Below, in pieces: positions 61,679-64,000 of a stretch of DNA of 64,000 nt (position 1 is the first letter of the stretch; each line of letters starts with the position of its first letter). The notes under the pieces are model-generated. The model made no database searches. It was not told where the DNA came from and saw only the letters and a program-made list of their open reading frames with translations. The position numbers and the translations under genes are program-made. Source of the DNA: an uncultured Blautia sp. (GTDB lineage: Bacteria; Bacillota; Clostridia; Lachnospirales; Lachnospiraceae); contig CALBGI010000055.1 in NCBI GenBank assembly GCA_937893675.1, forward strand, positions 1 through 64,000. The letters run 5' to 3'.

Positions 61679-63640
61679 TTGGAAAACTATACGAAGTATA
61701 AGTTAAAAAGCAGCGATGAGCTGGCAGCCCTGCTGGAAGGCAAGGACAACCTGTTTATTGTTGCCTGCAACAAATGTTTCAAGGAATTTGAAACTGTTGA
61801 CGAACCGGATTGCGCCGAGTTTGAAAAATTTGCTGCCGAACAGGGCAAACATATCACCGGAAGTGTGAGACTTGATTTCCTCTGCAATAAGAATCATACG
61901 CAGAAAGATCTGCTGGATATGATCCCGGAGGGCACGGAAAATATAATTGTGATCTCCTGCGGCCTTGGAATCCAGACAGTTGCAGATCTGGTGAAGAAAC
62001 CGGTATACGCAGCCAGCAATTCTCTGAACTATACCGGACATCACGGCATGGCTCTGACCAGGAAGAGCTGTGATGCCTGCGCGCAGTGCTACCTCAATAT
62101 CACCGGCGGCATCTGTCCGATCGTGGACTGCTCCAAGAGCCTGGTCAACGGCCAGTGCGGCGGCGCGAAGAACGGCAAATGCGAGGTGGACGCAAACAAG
62201 GACTGCGCCTGGGAAAAAATCTACCGTCGTCTGGAAAAACAGGGACGTCTGGAGGAATTCCTGAACCAGCCGGTACAGCTCAGGGATTATTCCAAGGTGA
62301 ACTTTAAGGCCATTAACGATTATGTAAAAGAAATCCGCGAGAACAGACTGGATGGATATTACGGCGGCGTACATCCCTCAGAGCGCAAGGAATTCAGCGA
62401 GCACCTTGCACTGAAGCGCTTCCCGGATCCGAAGACCGTAGTGATTCCGCTGTCCCAGCACGCAGGCGCGCCTGCGAATCCCATCGTACAGGTGGGCGAT
62501 AATGTTTTGGTGGGTCAGAAGATCGGCGAGGCAGCAGCATTTATCAGCAGCCCGGTACATTCCAGTGTCAGCGGAAAAGTTGTTGCCATTGAGGATCGTC
62601 CTCATCCCACAAGAGGCCAGTGCCTGTCTGTGGTGATCGAGTCTGACGGCAAAAATACCCTGCACGAATCGGTGAAGCCCAACAAGTCTCTGGACAGCCT
62701 GACACCGGACGAGATCGTGGAGATCGTTCGCGAAGCCGGTATTGTAGGTATGGGAGGCGCCGGATTCCCAACTGCAGTAAAACTGAAACCGCCCAAACCC
62801 ATTGATACCATTCTGCTCAACGGCTGCGAGTGTGAGCCGCTGCTGACCGCAGACCACCGGGTGCTTCTGGAGTATGCGGACGATGTGATCTTCGGGCTTC
62901 AGGCGATCATGAAGACCGTGGATGCGCCCAAGGGACTGATTGTCATTGAGGACAACAAGCAGGACGCGATCGCGCTTCTGAAAGAGAAATGCGAAGGGCT
63001 TGACGGCATTGAAGTTGTAGAGGTTAAGACAAAATATCCCCAGGGCGCGGAGAAGATGCTCATCAAACGCGTCATGGGCAAGCAGGTTCCCAGAGGAGGA
63101 CTGCCGGCAGATGTGGGAGCGGTCGTTGCCAATATCAGCACCACCAAGGCCATCGCCGATGTGCTCAAGACCGGTATGCCTCTGATCGAGCGTGTAGTTA
63201 CCGTGACCGGCGAGCGGATCCAGAATCCGGGCAACTTTATTGTGAAGATCGGAACCAGCGTTCAGGAGCTTCTGGATTACTGCGGCGGCATTGCAGGTGA
63301 AGACGTGATGGTCAAAGCCGGCGGCCCCATGATGGGATTTGAACTGAAAGATATGGCAGCGCCCATTATCAAGGGCTCCAACGGAATCATTGCCGTTGAC
63401 ACAGATGAGACCAAGGAGCAGCCCTGTATCAAATGCGGACGCTGTGTGGATGTCTGTCCGATGGAGCTTTCTCCGCTGTATTTCTCCAAATATGCGGATG
63501 AGGAAAACTGGCAGGGCATGAAAGACAAGAATGTCATGGACTGTGTGGAATGCAGATGCTGCGAGTACATCTGTTCCTCCAAGATTCCTCTGGTGACGAA
63601 GATAAAAGCCGGAAAAAATGCGGTAAGGGGGATGAAGTAA
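61679..63640 (+). CDS. MetV-RnfC fusion protein (methylene-THF reductase partner)
   Basis: A 653-aa fusion. Residues about 1-205 are a MetV-type (methylene-THF reductase C-terminal, PF12225) domain with many cysteines: ACNKCFKEF, ISCGLGIQTVADLV and CDACAQCYLNITGGICPIVD. Residues about 225-650 are RnfC-like: HPSERKEFSEHLALKRFPDP, a glycine-rich nucleotide site VGMGGAGFPTAVKL (about 359-372), an SLBB-like part, and two ferredoxin-type clusters, CIKCGRCVDVC and CVECRCCEYIC. It would pass electrons between NADH and the MetF flavoprotein in the methyl branch of the acetyl-CoA pathway. TTG start with GGAAGG seven bases before. Confidence 0.85.
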   Translation: MENYTKYKLKSSDELAALLEGKDNLFIVACNKCFKEFETVDEPDCAEFEKFAAEQGKHITGSVRLDFLCNKNHTQKDLLDMIPEGTENIIVISCGLGIQTVADLVKKPVYAASNSLNYTGHHGMALTRKSCDACAQCYLNITGGICPIVDCSKSLVNGQCGGAKNGKCEVDANKDCAWEKIYRRLEKQGRLEEFLNQPVQLRDYSKVNFKAINDYVKEIRENRLDGYYGGVHPSERKEFSEHLALKRFPDPKTVVIPLSQHAGAPANPIVQVGDNVLVGQKIGEAAAFISSPVHSSVSGKVVAIEDRPHPTRGQCLSVVIESDGKNTLHESVKPNKSLDSLTPDEIVEIVREAGIVGMGGAGFPTAVKLKPPKPIDTILLNGCECEPLLTADHRVLLEYADDVIFGLQAIMKTVDAPKGLIVIEDNKQDAIALLKEKCEGLDGIEVVEVKTKYPQGAEKMLIKRVMGKQVPRGGLPADVGAVVANISTTKAIADVLKTGMPLIERVVTVTGERIQNPGNFIVKIGTSVQELLDYCGGIAGEDVMVKAGGPMMGFELKDMAAPIIKGSNGIIAVDTDETKEQPCIKCGRCVDVCPMELSPLYFSKYADEENWQGMKDKNVMDCVECRCCEYICSSKIPLVTKIKAGKNAVRGMK

Positions 63641-63641
63641 T

Positions 63642-64000
63642 ATGTTGATAACCCAGTTAAAATCAAAAGAAACTATCGCATCGCTGATGGAAGGCAAGGT
63701 TTTTATCCTGAACTGCCTTGGATGCAAGGAGGTCCATTTCCCGGAAAAAGAAGCAAAAGAGCTTCAGGCGCAGTGGACTGCGGAAGGGAAAGTGACAGGA
63801 ATCCTTACCACAGACTACATCTGTAACCCGGACAATCTGAAGCTGCGTCTTGAGAAGCATGCAGACGAGATCAAAGCGGCTGACATGATCCTGGTATTTT
63901 CCTGCGGCGTTGGCGTGCAGACGGTTGCAGAGTATTTTGAAGACAAAAAGGTCTGCGCGGCCTGCGATACATATCCGATGCCAGGTTTTCAGGGAGTTAC
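63642..64000 (+). CDS. MetV-like protein, partial (cut by window end)
   Basis: The frame opens at ATG 63642 two bases after the previous stop, with AAGGGG upstream, and runs off the window. The 119 visible residues are a second MetV-type domain: FILNCLGCKEVHFPEKEAKE, TTDYICNPDN and LVFSCGVGVQTVAEYFEDKK align with the N-terminal domain of the fusion protein. It is probably the stand-alone MetV, likely followed by metF beyond the window (inference). Confidence 0.8.
   Translation, partial: MLITQLKSKETIASLMEGKVFILNCLGCKEVHFPEKEAKELQAQWTAEGKVTGILTTDYICNPDNLKLRLEKHADEIKAADMILVFSCGVGVQTVAEYFEDKKVCAACDTYPMPGFQGV

Overview
The window looks like a chromosomal segment of a low-to-mid GC Gram-positive anaerobe of the Lachnospiraceae, possibly a Blautia-like acetogen. 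The basis is AGGAGG-type ribosome sites, TTGACA/TATAAT promoters, ABC sugar-transport operons paired with LacI or YesM/YesN regulators, split LysO, a Csp-like S8 protease and, at the right end, MetV/RnfC-type methylene-THF reductase partners typical of Wood-Ljungdahl organisms. The genus is inference. I see no rRNA, phage, insertion sequence or CRISPR array.

Layout. 1-492: five tRNA genes (Arg, His, Gln, Lys, Leu). 517-7978: housekeeping genes (sigma-70-like protein, DUF1275 membrane protein, split lysine exporter LysO, AI-2E-type permease, HD hydrolase, MnmM-like methyltransferase, a cytosolic ParB-like/BMP fusion, metallophosphoesterase). 8022-13852: arginine biosynthesis, argG divergent from argCJBD, with an ARG box and overlapping promoters between them. 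13915-17801: DtxR-type regulator, FeoB-associated Cys-rich protein, NUDIX hydrolase, and an AraC regulator divergent from a MATE exporter.

17873-28006 is a catabolic island: two LacI regulators, two creatinase-like M24 proteins that have lost metal ligands, a ribose-type ABC importer, a phosphotriesterase-family hydrolase and a small protein of the Anabaena sensory rhodopsin transducer (ASRT) family. Two operator families (TGTTAnCGATAACA and TACTCGAGTA) mark two regulatory circuits. 28136-31163 holds a Csp-like subtilisin, then two decayed genes (a UroD-like gene and an AraC fragment).

31195-44675 is a glycan-use locus: YesM/YesN two-component system, sugar ABC importer, UroD-like protein, GH78 alpha-L-rhamnosidase and GH38 alpha-mannosidase. 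Direct repeats lie upstream of the transporter promoter, and an intercistronic RNA segment can fold in two exclusive ways over the permease ribosome site. 44740-45773: TetR regulator and DUF2871 protein.

46168-52903 is a polyamine operon (SpeA, SpeE, CASDH, CANSDC, AguA, AguB) preceded by a consensus promoter and a strong terminator that bound a possible small RNA or leader. 52917-53809: a short orphan HEPN-like protein and a DUF4258/MqsA-type toxin-antitoxin pair.

53959-60817 is the best candidate for an undescribed system. It has a LytTR regulator and a GHKL kinase whose reading frame breaks at a G7 tract, then a promoter with two 10-bp direct repeats 22 bp apart. The promoter leads an operon coding for a lipoprotein, a 73-aa protein, two membrane proteins, an ABC ATPase and a second secreted protein that is a paralogue of the lipoprotein. 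60966-64000: a DUF436 protein, a MetV-RnfC fusion and the start of a second MetV-like protein cut by the window edge.
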